Positions 44,372 to 54,741 are shown, counted from the stretch's first letter. The stretch: 64,000 nucleotides of DNA from Verrucomicrobiia bacterium (GCA_023953615.1 JAMLJH010000002.1:1104492-1168491); one strand, 5' to 3'. Translations and numbers: made by a program. The notes: a model not told the origin generated them from the sequence alone.

Positions 44372-47125
44372 ATGGCAAAAGCAAAATCCACCAAATACGT
44401 TTATCAATGGGGCAACAAAAAAGCCGATGGCGACGGGAGCATGAAAGCGCTCCTCGGCGGCAAAGGCGCGAACCTGGCTGAGATGACTCGAATCGGCCTG
44501 CCGGTGCCTCCCGGTTTTACGGTTACCACCGAAGTTTGCACCTACTTTTACGCGCATAAAAAGACCTATCCCAAGGAACTCCGAAAACAGATCGAAGCGG
44601 GAATTGCCAACATGGAAAAAATCATGGGGGCGAAATTCGGCGCGGCCAGCGGGCGTCCGCTGTTGGTAGCCGTCCGTTCCGGCGCCCGCGATTCCATGCC
44701 GGGAATGATGGATACGATTTTGAACCTGGGCTTGAACGACCAGACCGTTTTCGCCTTGGAGAAAGCCACGAACAATCCGCGTTTTGCGTGGGATTGTTAC
44801 CGGCGCTTCATCCAAATGTACGGCGACGTGGTATTGGGCGTGCAAAAGCGCGAGGGCGAAGATCACGAGCCTTTTGAAACCGTGATCCACGCGTTGAAGG
44901 AGGAGCGTTATCACGCGGATATCGAAGACTCGAAGCTCACGGCCGCCGACCAGGCGGAATTGGTCAAACGCTTCAAAGCCCTGGTCAAGGAACGAACGGG
45001 CCGGAATTTTCCCGAGAATCCGTGGGATCAATTGCAAGGCGCCGCCAGTGCCGTGTTTGGCTCCTGGATGAATGATCGCGCGATTGTTTATCGCCGGAAA
45101 TACAACATTCCGTCCGAGTGGGGCACCGCGGTCAACGTGCAAGCGATGGTGTTCGGCAACACCGGTGAAAATTCCGGTTCCGGAGTGGCGTTCACCCGCA
45201 ATCCGGCGAACGGGACCAATGAATTTTACGGGGAGTTCCTCATCAATGCCCAAGGCGAAGATGTCGTGGCCGGCGTCCGGACTCCCGAGCCGGTGGCGAA
45301 GTTAAAAGAGCACATGCCCCAGACGCATAAGGAACTGTTGCACGTGCGCCAAATCCTCGAGAAGCACTTCAAGGATGTGCAGGACATCGAGTTCACCGTG
45401 CAGGAGGGGAAGCTGTTCATGTTGCAAACGCGCAATGGCAAACGCACCGCCGCGGCCGCGCTCAAATTTGCCGCCGACATGGTGAAGGAGAAATTGATTG
45501 ATTGGGAAACCGCGATCCTGCGCAACCCGGCGGATCAGCTTTCGCAACTGCTCACCCCCATTTTTGATGTGGGCGAGCTGCAGAAGGCCAAGGTCATCGC
45601 TTCCGGTCTGCCCGCAGGGCCTGGCGCGGCCACGGGTAAAATTTACTTTAACGCGGATCGCGCGGCCCAGGCCGCCGAGAAGGGCGAAGAAGTGTTGCTT
45701 GTGCGTCTGGAAACCTCTCCAGAAGATTTGCGCGGCATGATTGCGGCCGAAGGGATTCTTACCGCGCGCGGCGGGGTCAGTTCGCACGCGGCGCTGGTGG
45801 CCCGTCAAATGGGCAAGGTTTGTGTTTGCGGCGCGGCGGGAGTCGTGATTGATTACGACAAGAAGACGGCGACGATTGACGGCCAAACTTTTGCGGAAGG
45901 TGATTTTCTTTCCATTGACGGCACTTCGGGCGCCGTTTATGCCGGACAGATTAAAACCGCGCCGTCCGAGATCATCGCGGGTCTGTTGCACGATGATCAG
46001 GCCGCTCGCAAGACGGAAAAGTATCGGAACTACATCCAGTTGATGAATTGGTGCAAGAAAGCCACCCGGCTCTCCGTGCGTACCAATGCCGATACGCCCG
46101 AGCAGGCATCACAAGCCGTGGCGTTTGGCGCCGAGGGCATCGGGTTGACGCGCACCGAGCACATGTTCTTCGAGGGCAATCGCATTGATTCCATGCGCGA
46201 GATGATTCTGGCGGACACCTCGGCCGCGCGCGAAGCGGCCCTGACGAAACTGCTGCCGTTTCAGCGCGAGGACTTCTACGGCATTTTCAAGGCGCTGAAA
46301 GGTCATCCGGCCACCATCCGTTTCCTTGATCCGCCGCTGCACGAGTTCCTGCCGCAGTCCAAGGAACAGCAAATGGATTTTGCCCGCAAACGGGGCATCA
46401 CCGTCGAGAAGATCATGAACCGCGTGAACGAGTTGCATGAGTTCAATCCGATGCTGGGCTTCCGTGGTTGTCGTCTGGGAATCCGGTATCCGGAAATCAC
46501 CCGCATGCAGGCACGCGCGGTGCTTGAAGCCGCCGCCGACGCGACGAAGGACGGCTACAAAGCGAAGCCGGAAATCATGATTCCGCTGGTGGGTTTCAAG
46601 CGCGAACTTGATCTGCAGGTGGCCATCGTTCACGAAGTGGCCGCGCAGGTGCAGAAGGAAAAGAAGGTCAAGATCAACTATTCCGTCGGCACGATGATTG
46701 AAATTCCGCGAGGCGCGCTCACCGCCGATGAAATCGCGCAAACCGCCGAGTTCTTCAGCTTCGGCACGAACGACCTCACGCAGACCTGCCTCGGCATGTC
46801 CCGCGATGACTCGGGCACGTTCCTCGGCGCTTACACCGAGAACGAAATCGTGAAGAAAAATCCGTTTGCTTCGGTGGATCAGACCGGGGTGGGGCAACTC
46901 ATGCAAATCGCCGTCGAGAAGGGACGCCGCACGCGTCCGGGCATCAAGCTCGGCATCTGCGGCGAACACGGTGGCGACCCCGATTCCGTGAAATTCTGCC
47001 ATCGGCTCGGCCTGTCCTATGTTAGCTGTTCGCCCTACCGCGTGCCCGTGGCGCGTTTATCCGCCGCGCAAGCCGCTGTCGAAGAGAAGCGCCAGACGAA
47101 GGCGAAGGCGAAGAAAAAGAAATAA
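44372..47125 (+). CDS. ppdK: Pyruvate, phosphate dikinase
   Basis: 917-aa enzyme that interconverts PEP and pyruvate using AMP/ATP and PPi/Pi. N-terminal ATP-grasp domain ([37 protein letters not shown]), central phosphohistidine domain with [15 protein letters not shown] (His472), and C-terminal PEP/pyruvate barrel with [18 protein letters not shown] and [10 protein letters not shown] (Cys863). Length and motifs match the full bacterial enzyme. The alanine/lysine tail (KAKAKKKK) is an unusual basic end. Together with eno it works at the lower end of glycolysis/gluconeogenesis. A good stem-loop lies 100 bp downstream. Confidence 0.96.
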   Translation: MAKAKSTKYVYQWGNKKADGDGSMKALLGGKGANLAEMTRIGLPVPPGFTVTTEVCTYFYAHKKTYPKELRKQIEAGIANMEKIMGAKFGAASGRPLLVAVRSGARDSMPGMMDTILNLGLNDQTVFALEKATNNPRFAWDCYRRFIQMYGDVVLGVQKREGEDHEPFETVIHALKEERYHADIEDSKLTAADQAELVKRFKALVKERTGRNFPENPWDQLQGAASAVFGSWMNDRAIVYRRKYNIPSEWGTAVNVQAMVFGNTGENSGSGVAFTRNPANGTNEFYGEFLINAQGEDVVAGVRTPEPVAKLKEHMPQTHKELLHVRQILEKHFKDVQDIEFTVQEGKLFMLQTRNGKRTAAAALKFAADMVKEKLIDWETAILRNPADQLSQLLTPIFDVGELQKAKVIASGLPAGPGAATGKIYFNADRAAQAAEKGEEVLLVRLETSPEDLRGMIAAEGILTARGGVSSHAALVARQMGKVCVCGAAGVVIDYDKKTATIDGQTFAEGDFLSIDGTSGAVYAGQIKTAPSEIIAGLLHDDQAARKTEKYRNYIQLMNWCKKATRLSVRTNADTPEQASQAVAFGAEGIGLTRTEHMFFEGNRIDSMREMILADTSAAREAALTKLLPFQREDFYGIFKALKGHPATIRFLDPPLHEFLPQSKEQQMDFARKRGITVEKIMNRVNELHEFNPMLGFRGCRLGIRYPEITRMQARAVLEAAADATKDGYKAKPEIMIPLVGFKRELDLQVAIVHEVAAQVQKEKKVKINYSVGTMIEIPRGALTADEIAQTAEFFSFGTNDLTQTCLGMSRDDSGTFLGAYTENEIVKKNPFASVDQTGVGQLMQIAVEKGRRTRPGIKLGICGEHGGDPDSVKFCHRLGLSYVSCSPYRVPVARLSAAQAAVEEKRQTKAKAKKKK

Positions 47126-47184
47126 ATTGTCGCATTGCACTGGTAGCGTTGCTCCATGAGCGACGTCATCTGGCGATGAAGTTT

Positions 47185-47209
47185 GGCGGTGGTCGCAGGC
47201 CGCCGCTAC
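47185..47209. repeat. Single REP-like palindrome
   Basis: On the minus strand it reads GTAGCGGCGGCCTGCGACCA then CCGCC: the GTAGCGGCGG start and a GGCGG/CCGCC-type stem match the REP family flanking the RAYT gene at 25 kb. It stands alone between ppdK and its likely terminator, so it is a solo REP. Confidence 0.55.
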
Positions 47210-47224
47210 AAGGCCGCTACAATC

Positions 47225-47252
47225 AAGCCGCTCCGGGCAACCGGGGCGGCTT
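47225..47252 (+). terminator. Stem-loop downstream of ppdK
   Basis: AAGCCGCTCCGG (47225-47236), loop GCAA, CCGGGGCGGCTT (47241-47252): a 12-bp stem with one G-T pair and a stable tetraloop, followed by 'ggcatttt'. It is a plausible factor-independent terminator with a weak, offset T-tract. Confidence 0.5.
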
Positions 47253-47309
47253 GGCATTTTCCGTAGCGATGCTGGACACCCTCTTTCGCTTCTGAAAGAC
47301 TGCCCGGGC

Positions 47310-47912
47310 GTGAAACAATCAATCGTCACTTTGGATATGGAAGGCGTGTTGACGCCGGAAATCTGGATCGCCGTCGCCGAGAAAACCGGCATCCCGGAAT
47401 TGCGTCGCACCACGCGCGACGAGCCGGATTACGACCGGTTGATGAATTACCGCATCAACCTTCTCGATCAGCACCACATCACGTTGTCCACCATCCAGGA
47501 AGTCATCGGCACGCTCAAACCTCTGCCGGGGGCGTTGGAGTTTCTTGACGCGCTCCGGACCCTGACGCAGGTCATCATTTTATCAGACACGTTTGAGCAA
47601 TTCGCTCAACCGCTCATGAAACAACTTCATTGGCCGACGTTGTTTTGTCATCGGTTGATCGTGGCGAATGATCGGATCACCGGCTATCAATTGCGTCAGC
47701 CCAATCAAAAGCAGAAGTCCGTCGCGGCGCTCAAGTCGTTGAACTATCGAGTGATTTCAGCCGGGGATTCCTACAATGACACGGCGATGCTGGGCGAAGC
47801 TGACGTGGCGTTTCTCATTCACGCGCCGGAAAATGTGAAACGCGATTTCCCGCAATTCACGCCGATGGAGTCGCACGCGGAATTGCTGCAACACATCAAG
47901 GAGGCGCTCTAA
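47310..47912 (+). CDS. thrH: ThrH-type phosphoserine phosphatase / homoserine phosphotransferase
   Basis: 200-aa HAD-superfamily enzyme; start GTG at 47310. It closely follows the ThrH pattern: LDMEGVLTPEIWIAVAEKTGI (motif I, nucleophilic Asp), TTRDEPDYDRLMNYR (cap), VIILSDTFEQFAQPLM (motif II), NQKQKSVAAL (motif III Lys) and ISAGDSYNDTAMLGEA (motif IV). ThrH removes phosphate from phosphoserine and can pass it to homoserine, linking serine and threonine synthesis. Its TAA overlaps the ATG of the M50 protease gene (TAATG), so they are coupled. Confidence 0.9.
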   Translation: MKQSIVTLDMEGVLTPEIWIAVAEKTGIPELRRTTRDEPDYDRLMNYRINLLDQHHITLSTIQEVIGTLKPLPGALEFLDALRTLTQVIILSDTFEQFAQPLMKQLHWPTLFCHRLIVANDRITGYQLRQPNQKQKSVAALKSLNYRVISAGDSYNDTAMLGEADVAFLIHAPENVKRDFPQFTPMESHAELLQHIKEAL

Positions 47913-48823
47913 TGCCAACGCACCGTGGCTCGATCCGAATTTTTTCGTTTCTGGGCATTGACGTTTATCTGCATTGGTCGTGGTTCTTTGTGGCGTTGTA
48001 TGGCATTTACTATCGCACGCACGAATACAGTTCTCTGGGGTGGAACGGTCTGGAATACCTTGCGCTGTTTGCTTTGGTGTTGCTTCACGAGTTCGGCCAT
48101 CAACTGGCCTGTCGCCAGGTTGGCGGGGTGACGCACGATATCATCCTCTGGCCGCTGGGCGGGGTGGCTTACGTTTCACCTCCGCAACGGCCGGGCGCGC
48201 AACTCTGGAGCATTGCTGCCGGACCGTTGGTTAATGTGGCGTTGACTCCGCTCCTGTTGGGATTGGTGTTGCTGAGCCGCCAGTTGGGTTGGGGCGCTTC
48301 GTTGCCGGACCTCAACACGCTTTTGCACATTATCCTGTATATCAACGTCGGGCTTTTGGTTTTCAATCTACTGCCCATCTATCCCCTGGACGGCGGGCAA
48401 ATTCTGCGTTCGCTGCTGTGGTATGGGTTGGGTCGCGCATACAGCTTGCAGGCGGCCTGCATCATTGGCTTCGTGGGCGCGGCGGGAATCGTGGTGCTGG
48501 CGGTGCTGCTGCAATCCGTCTGGATTGGAATCATGGCGGCGTTCCTGGTGATCAATTGCTGGCGCGGTCTGCAGCAGGCGCTGGTGCTTACCAAGCTGGC
48601 CAAAATTCCGCGTCGCGCCGGTTACGCCTGTCCATCCTGTCTCACGGCGCCAGTGGCCGGACAATACTGGAATTGCGGGCGTTGCGGCCAGACGTTTGAC
48701 ACCTTTGAGACCCGGGCGGTTTGTCCGCAGTGCGGGGCGCACTACGACCTGACCCAGTGTTTGGATTGCGGAACGACGCGGCCTTTTCACGAATGGGTGG
48801 CGCCGACATCCCATGACCGGTGA
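47912..48823 (+). CDS. Site-2-protease-type M50 metalloprotease with C-terminal zinc ribbons
   Basis: 303 aa. Membrane metalloprotease: zinc motif LLHEFGHQLACRQVG (HExxH) and NLLPIYPLDGGQIL, the intramembrane NxxPxxxxDGG site of SpoIVFB/rhomboid-like S2P group. Hydrophobic helices run to about residue 215. The last 70 residues have four CxxC pairs (CPSC, CGRC, CPQC and a CLDCG) making two zinc ribbons, an uncommon cytosolic addition likely used for recognition. Coupled to thrH by TAATG; no metabolic link is obvious. Confidence 0.87.
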   Translation: MPTHRGSIRIFSFLGIDVYLHWSWFFVALYGIYYRTHEYSSLGWNGLEYLALFALVLLHEFGHQLACRQVGGVTHDIILWPLGGVAYVSPPQRPGAQLWSIAAGPLVNVALTPLLLGLVLLSRQLGWGASLPDLNTLLHIILYINVGLLVFNLLPIYPLDGGQILRSLLWYGLGRAYSLQAACIIGFVGAAGIVVLAVLLQSVWIGIMAAFLVINCWRGLQQALVLTKLAKIPRRAGYACPSCLTAPVAGQYWNCGRCGQTFDTFETRAVCPQCGAHYDLTQCLDCGTTRPFHEWVAPTSHDR

Positions 48824-48827
48824 GCCG

Positions 48828-49808
48828 TTACGCTTCCGCTTTTGATTCTCGGTGGATCAAATCCTCAACGGCGCGACGAACGTCTTTGGCCTCATAAAGC
48901 ATCGCATACACTTCATCAATAATCGGCGTGGAGACCTGAAGTTTTTGGGCCAGGGCAAAGGCGGAACGTGCCGTGGGAACGCCTTCAACCACGGAACTCG
49001 TGCTCCGCAGGATGGTGTCGAATTTTTCACCGCGCCCCAGGCGTTCGCCAAAACCGCGATTGCGGCTCAGCTTGGAAAAGCAGGTCGCCATCAAATCGCC
49101 AATGCCGCTCAAGCCCGCAAAGGTTTCCGCGCGCGCGCCGCAAGCCTCTCCCAGATGGCGCATCTCCGTGATGCCGCGCGTGATTAGGGCGGCTTTGGAA
49201 TTGTCGCCAAAGCCCAACCCGTCGCCGACGCCAGCCGCAATGGCCATCACGTTCTTGAGCGCGCCGCCCAATTCCACTCCGATCAGGTCGGTGCTGGTGT
49301 AAACGCGGAACGCAGACCGATGGAACAAAGTCTGAACCTCCCGCGCCACCGCAAGGTCAGCGCTCGCGGCGACGATGGCGGTGGGAATACCACGGGCCAC
49401 TTCCAAAGCCAGCGACGGTCCGGAGAGCGCCGCAATTTTTGCCTGTGGAGCGGTTTGGGTGAGGATGCCGCCCATCGTCAAGCCCGTTTCAGATTCGATG
49501 CCCTTGGTGACACTCACCACCGTACCGGAAAAATTTCGCAACGGTTGCGTGAGCGGACGGAAAACTCTGGAGGGAACGGCCAGGATCACGATATTTGCTT
49601 GATCGAGGGCGAGCGCCAGATCGGATTCTAACCGCAGACGCTCCGGCAGCCGAATTCCTGGCAGGTAGGGCTGGTTTTCACCGCTGCGGCGCATTTCCGC
49701 CAGACGTTGCGCGTCGTGTCCCCATAACGTTACGGATTGACCGCTGCGTTGGAGTAGCAGCGCCAGTGCGGTCCCCCAGGCGCCCGCTCCGACGATGGTG
49801 ATTTTCAT
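48828..49808 (-). CDS. gpsA: NAD(P)H-dependent glycerol-3-phosphate dehydrogenase
   Basis: 326 aa. Makes sn-glycerol-3-phosphate for phospholipids. Rossmann start MKITIVGAGAWGTALA; catalytic region GVELGGALKNVMAIAAGV with the active Lys; GFGDNSKAALITRG and FAGLSGIGDLMATC. Its start overlaps the plsY stop by 4 bases (ATGA), so the next pathway step, acylation of G3P, is made from the same transcript. Confidence 0.96.
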   Translation of the reverse strand: MKITIVGAGAWGTALALLLQRSGQSVTLWGHDAQRLAEMRRSGENQPYLPGIRLPERLRLESDLALALDQANIVILAVPSRVFRPLTQPLRNFSGTVVSVTKGIESETGLTMGGILTQTAPQAKIAALSGPSLALEVARGIPTAIVAASADLAVAREVQTLFHRSAFRVYTSTDLIGVELGGALKNVMAIAAGVGDGLGFGDNSKAALITRGITEMRHLGEACGARAETFAGLSGIGDLMATCFSKLSRNRGFGERLGRGEKFDTILRSTSSVVEGVPTARSAFALAQKLQVSTPIIDEVYAMLYEAKDVRRAVEDLIHRESKAEA

Positions 49809-50476
49809 TTGGGCGGTTTGGCGCTCTTGAAGTTAAACCGGTTTTCCGTACCGGCGCGAAGGCGGGCAAGGTTCGCCCGATGTTTGTAAATGGCCAGGAC
49901 ACCCAGCGCGATGACGATCACGCGCAACGCCATATTGTCGCGGGTCAACCAGACTCCGCAGGGCAGGGTGATGGCGGCCACAATGGAGGCGATCGAGACG
50001 TAACGTGTCGCGAGCAAAGCGAGGAACCAACAAACGGCCGCGATGCCGACTGCCGCCGGCGCCAGCGCGAGAAAAACGCCGCCGGTGGTGGCGATGCCTT
50101 TGCCGCCTTTGAATTTCAACCAACAGGTGTAGTTGTGTCCAAGCACCGCCGCGATGCCGGCCGCCAGGCTGGGGTTGAAATGATTCTGCCACTGCGCGTC
50201 GGCCGTTGGCGGAAATAGATGCGGCAACGCTTGGGAACACGCGGGATGACAATGAGTCACCAAGCTGACGGCGGCAAAACCTTTGAGCGCATCCATCAGG
50301 AGGACAAAAATTCCCGGCCCTTTGCCGAGGGTGCGAAAGACATTGGTCGCGCCCATGTTTTTGCTCCCGACCGTGCGGATGTCCACGCCCCGCGTCAGGC
50401 CCACCAGATAACCGGTCGGAATCGAGCCTAACAAATAGCCAAAGAGCGCAACGATGAGATAACCAATAATCGCCAC
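49805..50476 (-). CDS. plsY: Glycerol-3-phosphate acyltransferase PlsY
   Basis: 223-aa inner-membrane acyltransferase that uses acyl-phosphate to make lysophosphatidic acid. Motifs: LGSIPTGYL, RTVGSKNMGATNVFRTLGK and GHNYTCWLKFKGGKGIATT. An insertion of about 20 residues (HPACSQALPHLFPPTADAQ) lengthens a loop between helices compared with the standard ~200-aa enzyme. First gene of the plsY-gpsA pair. Confidence 0.95.
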   Translation of the reverse strand: MAIIGYLIVALFGYLLGSIPTGYLVGLTRGVDIRTVGSKNMGATNVFRTLGKGPGIFVLLMDALKGFAAVSLVTHCHPACSQALPHLFPPTADAQWQNHFNPSLAAGIAAVLGHNYTCWLKFKGGKGIATTGGVFLALAPAAVGIAAVCWFLALLATRYVSIASIVAAITLPCGVWLTRDNMALRVIVIALGVLAIYKHRANLARLRAGTENRFNFKSAKPPK

Positions 50477-50846
50477 AGCCTCATGGTGACGCGGGTGACC
50501 GCGTGATGAAAGTTGAAACTTGGCCCGACGAATTTTTGGGGATGATGTGCAGTTGCCAGATCGAGGGGAATAATCAGCCGCGCAACGCCCCGGGGACGCA
50601 GGCGTGCGGCTCGGCCCCGCAAGGAAGATTTTTGCACAAAGTTGTTGCGTTGAATCGTGACGCAGCCTACAAAGGGTTGCGTCGGTAAAAGTTGAAAAAA
50701 GCGGATTGAAAAGTGGTCAAATCGCACGACGGCTAATCTCGGTTCCTCACCAATTAGTTGTGCGGTTGGACGGCAAAACCACATTTAGTAGTGGTTTTGA
50801 CTTTACAGCGCGCTAGAGGTTTGGTTTCGTTCAACCACTATTTGTC
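50477..50846. other. Upstream region of smc with inverted repeat
   Basis: 370 bp without a supported gene. AAAACCAC (50775-50782) and GTGGTTTT (50791-50798) form an 8-bp perfect inverted repeat with an 8-nt centre, 48 bases before the smc start. It could be an operator or a weak terminator. Elsewhere I see only unremarkable sequence. Confidence 0.4.
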
Positions 50847-53800
50847 ATGTATCTCAAAAACTTGACCGTTTTAGGTTTTAAGTCTTTTGCGGATAAAACC
50901 GCATTGAATTTTCAGCCGGGCGTTACGGCCATCGTTGGACCGAATGGCTGTGGTAAGTCCAATGTCTCGGATGCCATCCGCTGGGTGCTCGGCGAGCAAT
51001 CGGCCAAGGCGTTGCGTGGCGGCGAAATGGCTGATGTCATTTTCAACGGCACGGACGGACGCAAACCATTGGGGATGGCGGAAGTCTCGTTGACCATCGG
51101 TGGCGTGGATGAGGAACAACTGCGGGCGGCGGGAGTCGAGTTGACCTACAACGAAGTGACCGTCACGCGCCGCGTCTTTCGGGATGGCGGCAGCGAGTAT
51201 TTCATCAATCGCACGCCGTGCCGGTTGAAGGACGTGCAGCAGCTTTTCATGGGAACGGGCATGGGCAAGACGAGTTACTCGATCATGGCCCAGGGCAATA
51301 TCACCCAGATCCTTTCGAGCAAGCCCGAAGATCGCCGCTTGATTTTCGAGGAAGCCGCCGGCATCACCAAATACAAATCACAAAAACGCGAAGCGCTCCG
51401 CAAGTTGGAGGCGACCGAACAGAATTTGTTGCGCGTGCAGGATTTGATCCGGGAGGTCAAACGCCAGATCGGGTCGCTGCAACGGCAGGCGGGCAAGGCG
51501 CGCCGCTATAAACAGTTGCAAGCGGAGTTGCAGCATCTCGATACACAATTGGCGCGACATCAATTGGACGTGTTGCTGGAGGAGATTCGCGAGGGGCAGG
51601 CCAAGAGCGATCAATTGCGCAACGACCTGGAAACGGAATCGGCGGCCGTGGCGCGCGGCGAAGATGAAATTGTGCAATTACGCGAGCGGCTGGCCGAGCT
51701 GGAACAGCAAATGAGCGTCACCCAGCAGCGGGGTCTGGAGCTTAAGAGCGAAATGGATCGCCACGAAAACCGCGCGCAATTCAATGAGCAACGGATTGCT
51801 GAACTCGCGCAGCAAAATACGCAGGCGACTTCAGACATCACGGAAGCTGAAGAACGACGCGGTCTGGCCCGTCACGAATTGACTTCCGTGCAGGAACGTC
51901 TGGCGGCGTCGGAAATCGCCCTGGCCCAGCATCGCGCCGCCGTCGAGCGGCAGCAGGCGGAGTTGCAGCAAATCGAGGCCACTCTGCGCGACGGCCAGGA
52001 ACAGTTGCGTCAGGCGCAGGCGGACGCGTTTGCAGTCGCTCAGGATTTGACCCGGGTGCGCAATGAAATCACCACGCTCGAAGTGCGGAAACAGGGCAAT
52101 GTGGTGCGGTTGGAAAAATTAACGGCGGAAAAAATCCAACTGGAGGAGGAGCAGACCGGACTGGATTCGCGGTTGCAGACCTTTGCGGCCAACGTGGAGA
52201 CGGACCGACTGAGCGTGGCCACCGCGCGCGGCACCGTTGAACAGCGACAGACGCGGCTGCGCGAATTGCAGGTCGAGTTGCAACAATCTTCGACCGATCA
52301 AGATCAGTTGTTGCAGCGCCAGGCGGAGAAGCGTTCCCGGCTCGATGTGCTGAAACAACTGGAAGGCGCGCACGAGGGATTCAGCGCCGGCGCGGTCGCC
52401 GCGTTGCGACAATCGCGCGAGGTGATTGGCTCGCTGGCGGATTGCATTCGCGTGCCCGATCAGTTTGTCCTGGCCATTGAAAATGCCCTGGGACACAACC
52501 TGCAATTGGTGCTGACCGAGCGGCCCGAATCCGCGCAGCAAATTCTTTCCGAACTGACGAACAACAAATTAGGTCGCGCCAGCGTGGCGGCCCTGGCGAT
52601 TCGGAACGTGGACGAAAGCCAGTTGGCCTTTACCGGCGACATGTCACCGGGTAACGGCAATCGGGCGGACCAGGTTTTGGGCGCCGGCGAAATGATTCCG
52701 GCTTTGAGCGTCGTGCAAAGTGACGCGTCGGTCAGCACTCTGCTCAAGTCGCTGTTGGGGCGGACCTTCATTGCGGAGAATCTCGCGACCGCCACGGCCC
52801 AGATTCAGAACGGTCATGCGGGTTGCGATTTTGTGACGCTGGGCGGGGAGCTGCTGAATCGCCACGGCATCTACACCGGCGGTTATCTGAACGGCAACAG
52901 CCATGGCCGCGCGCCTTCGTCCATTCTGGGGCGCAAAAACCAGATTGCCGAACTGCAAGCCACGGTGGCGGAATTGCAGGAAAGCGTCGCCGAGGCGAGT
53001 CGGCGGCGGGGTGCGCTGTTGAGTGAACAGACGGAATTGCAGGCCGGCTTGCAGGAGGCGCAAACCGAGTTGCAACAACGCGAAGTGGCCATTGCCACCC
53101 GCGAGGGCGAATTCAATGCGCTGCAAAATTCGACCCGGGTGTTGAATCAAAAACTGGAAACGGTTGCTTACGAAATTCAGGGTTTGACGGCGCAGGAAAA
53201 GGAAGCCAACGAAAAGCGCGTGGAACTCGACGCGGCGCTCGCGGCGTTGGCCACCCGGGAACAAGCCGCCCAGGCAGGGATGGCTTCGGGCACGTCAGCC
53301 GTGGAGGCGGCGCGTCAGAAACGCGATGCGGCCACCACGACCCTCACTGAAAGCAAAGTGGCGCTGGCCGCCGAGGAACAGGTTTCAGCCGCGTTACAGC
53401 GCCAGACTCAGGCGCTCGAACAGCGCGTGCGAGAGCTGGAGCAATTGTTGGCGCAACGTCGCAGTGAGATTTCATCGTTCACCACGCGCAAGGCGCAGGC
53501 GGAAGCGGAGATTGCCGAGGCGCGAGGTCAGATCGAACACCTCGGACATGAACGGACCCAGGTCAACGCTCAGACGGCCGATTTGCTGGTTCGCAAGCAG
53601 GAGCGGGAAGGGGAGGTGACGTCACGTGATGAAGCGTTGCGGGAGCAGCGGCGGCGGTTGACCCAACTGCAAGAGCAGCGGGGCGCGGCGGAGGTTGAGC
53701 TGGTGCAGAAAAACATGGCCGCACAGAACTTGCGTGAGCGGGTGCGGCAGAAGTATGAGATCAATCTCGACGACGTGCGGAGCGAGTGCATCACCATCAC

Positions 53801-54698
53801 CTACGCTGACGAAGGTCCGGCCAAGGTGGAAGTGCTCTCGCCGGAAGAGATGGCCGCCAGCGGCGCAGGGGTGGATTGGGACGTCGTCGCCCAGCGCGTG
53901 GGCGAACTGCAAAAGAAGCTGGAAGAGATGGGATTGGTGAATCTGGTGGCCATCGAGGAATACGAGGAAACCGAGCAGCGCCACGCGTTCCTGACCCGGC
54001 AATGCGATGATTTGACGCAGGCGAAGGCGCAGTTGTTGGAGGTGATTGACCGCATCAACACGCAGACACGGGAGATGTTCACCACGACGTTCAATCAGAT
54101 CCGCGACAATTTCCGGTTGATGTTTGCCGAGGTGTTCGGCGGCGGCAAAGCGGATTTGCGTCTGACTGAAGAACACGACGTATTGGAATCCGGCATCGAG
54201 ATCATGGCCAAGCCGCCCGGCAAACAATTGCAAACCATTTCGCTGCTTTCGGGCGGCGAACAAACCATGACGGCGGTGTCGCTCCTGTTCTCGATCTATC
54301 AGGTGAAGCCGAGTCCGTTCTGCGTGTTGGACGAGTTGGATGCGCCGTTGGACGAGTCCAACATCAACCGTTTCATCCGGATTTTGCAGCGGTTCATCAA
54401 TCATTCGCAGTTCATCATCATCACGCATAACAAACGTACAATCAGCATGGCGGATGTGCTTTACGGCGTGACGATGGAAGAACACGGCGTCAGCAAATTG
54501 GTCAGCGTAAAATTTCACAAAGCCGCAGAAACGCCCGTGACGGAAACCGGCACGACACCGATGATCCCCATCGAAACGCCCGTCGGCGGTAAAGGCGTTG
54601 AACCAGAGAGCGCTGCGGCACCCGCGCAAGACGAGGCGCTGGAGATGGCCGTCGGGCCGGATTCTTCCGGTAGCGACGACGTCCTGCCGACGAGTTAA
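50847..54698 (+). CDS. smc: Chromosome segregation/condensation ATPase SMC
   Basis: 1283-aa SMC protein. N-terminal ATPase half: MYLKNLTVLGFKSFADKTAL, Walker A GPNGCGKSN (31-39). Two long coiled coils (about 170-500 and 680-1000) flank a hinge with ENALGHNLQLVLTERPESA and LLNRHGIYTGGYLNG. C-terminal half: signature LLSGGEQTMTAVSL and Walker B FCVLDELDAPLDESN. It has an acidic, Pro/Ser/Gly-rich tail of about 60 residues beyond the ATPase, not found in most SMCs. It would load on DNA with ScpA/ScpB; neither is in the window. Confidence 0.97.
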   Translation: MYLKNLTVLGFKSFADKTALNFQPGVTAIVGPNGCGKSNVSDAIRWVLGEQSAKALRGGEMADVIFNGTDGRKPLGMAEVSLTIGGVDEEQLRAAGVELTYNEVTVTRRVFRDGGSEYFINRTPCRLKDVQQLFMGTGMGKTSYSIMAQGNITQILSSKPEDRRLIFEEAAGITKYKSQKREALRKLEATEQNLLRVQDLIREVKRQIGSLQRQAGKARRYKQLQAELQHLDTQLARHQLDVLLEEIREGQAKSDQLRNDLETESAAVARGEDEIVQLRERLAELEQQMSVTQQRGLELKSEMDRHENRAQFNEQRIAELAQQNTQATSDITEAEERRGLARHELTSVQERLAASEIALAQHRAAVERQQAELQQIEATLRDGQEQLRQAQADAFAVAQDLTRVRNEITTLEVRKQGNVVRLEKLTAEKIQLEEEQTGLDSRLQTFAANVETDRLSVATARGTVEQRQTRLRELQVELQQSSTDQDQLLQRQAEKRSRLDVLKQLEGAHEGFSAGAVAALRQSREVIGSLADCIRVPDQFVLAIENALGHNLQLVLTERPESAQQILSELTNNKLGRASVAALAIRNVDESQLAFTGDMSPGNGNRADQVLGAGEMIPALSVVQSDASVSTLLKSLLGRTFIAENLATATAQIQNGHAGCDFVTLGGELLNRHGIYTGGYLNGNSHGRAPSSILGRKNQIAELQATVAELQESVAEASRRRGALLSEQTELQAGLQEAQTELQQREVAIATREGEFNALQNSTRVLNQKLETVAYEIQGLTAQEKEANEKRVELDAALAALATREQAAQAGMASGTSAVEAARQKRDAATTTLTESKVALAAEEQVSAALQRQTQALEQRVRELEQLLAQRRSEISSFTTRKAQAEAEIAEARGQIEHLGHERTQVNAQTADLLVRKQEREGEVTSRDEALREQRRRLTQLQEQRGAAEVELVQKNMAAQNLRERVRQKYEINLDDVRSECITITYADEGPAKVEVLSPEEMAASGAGVDWDVVAQRVGELQKKLEEMGLVNLVAIEEYEETEQRHAFLTRQCDDLTQAKAQLLEVIDRINTQTREMFTTTFNQIRDNFRLMFAEVFGGGKADLRLTEEHDVLESGIEIMAKPPGKQLQTISLLSGGEQTMTAVSLLFSIYQVKPSPFCVLDELDAPLDESNINRFIRILQRFINHSQFIIITHNKRTISMADVLYGVTMEEHGVSKLVSVKFHKAAETPVTETGTTPMIPIETPVGGKGVEPESAAAPAQDEALEMAVGPDSSGSDDVLPTS

Positions 54699-54713
54699 AT
54701 TGGTCTGGGGAAC

Positions 54714-54734
54714 GCGCCAGCAAGGGGCTGGCGC
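54714..54734. terminator. Stem-loop between convergent smc and DUF4139 genes
   Basis: GCGCCAGC (54714-54721), loop aaggg, GCTGGCGC (54727-54734): an 8-bp perfect stem lying exactly between the two converging stops. It lacks a T-tract on either side, so it may act with Rho or as a transcript-end stabiliser. Confidence 0.4.
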
Positions 54735-54741
54735 TCCCGGA

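Noticed and set aside
53622..54629. 335-aa minus-strand frame within smc
   Set aside because: Shadow of the SMC C-terminal ATPase coding sequence.
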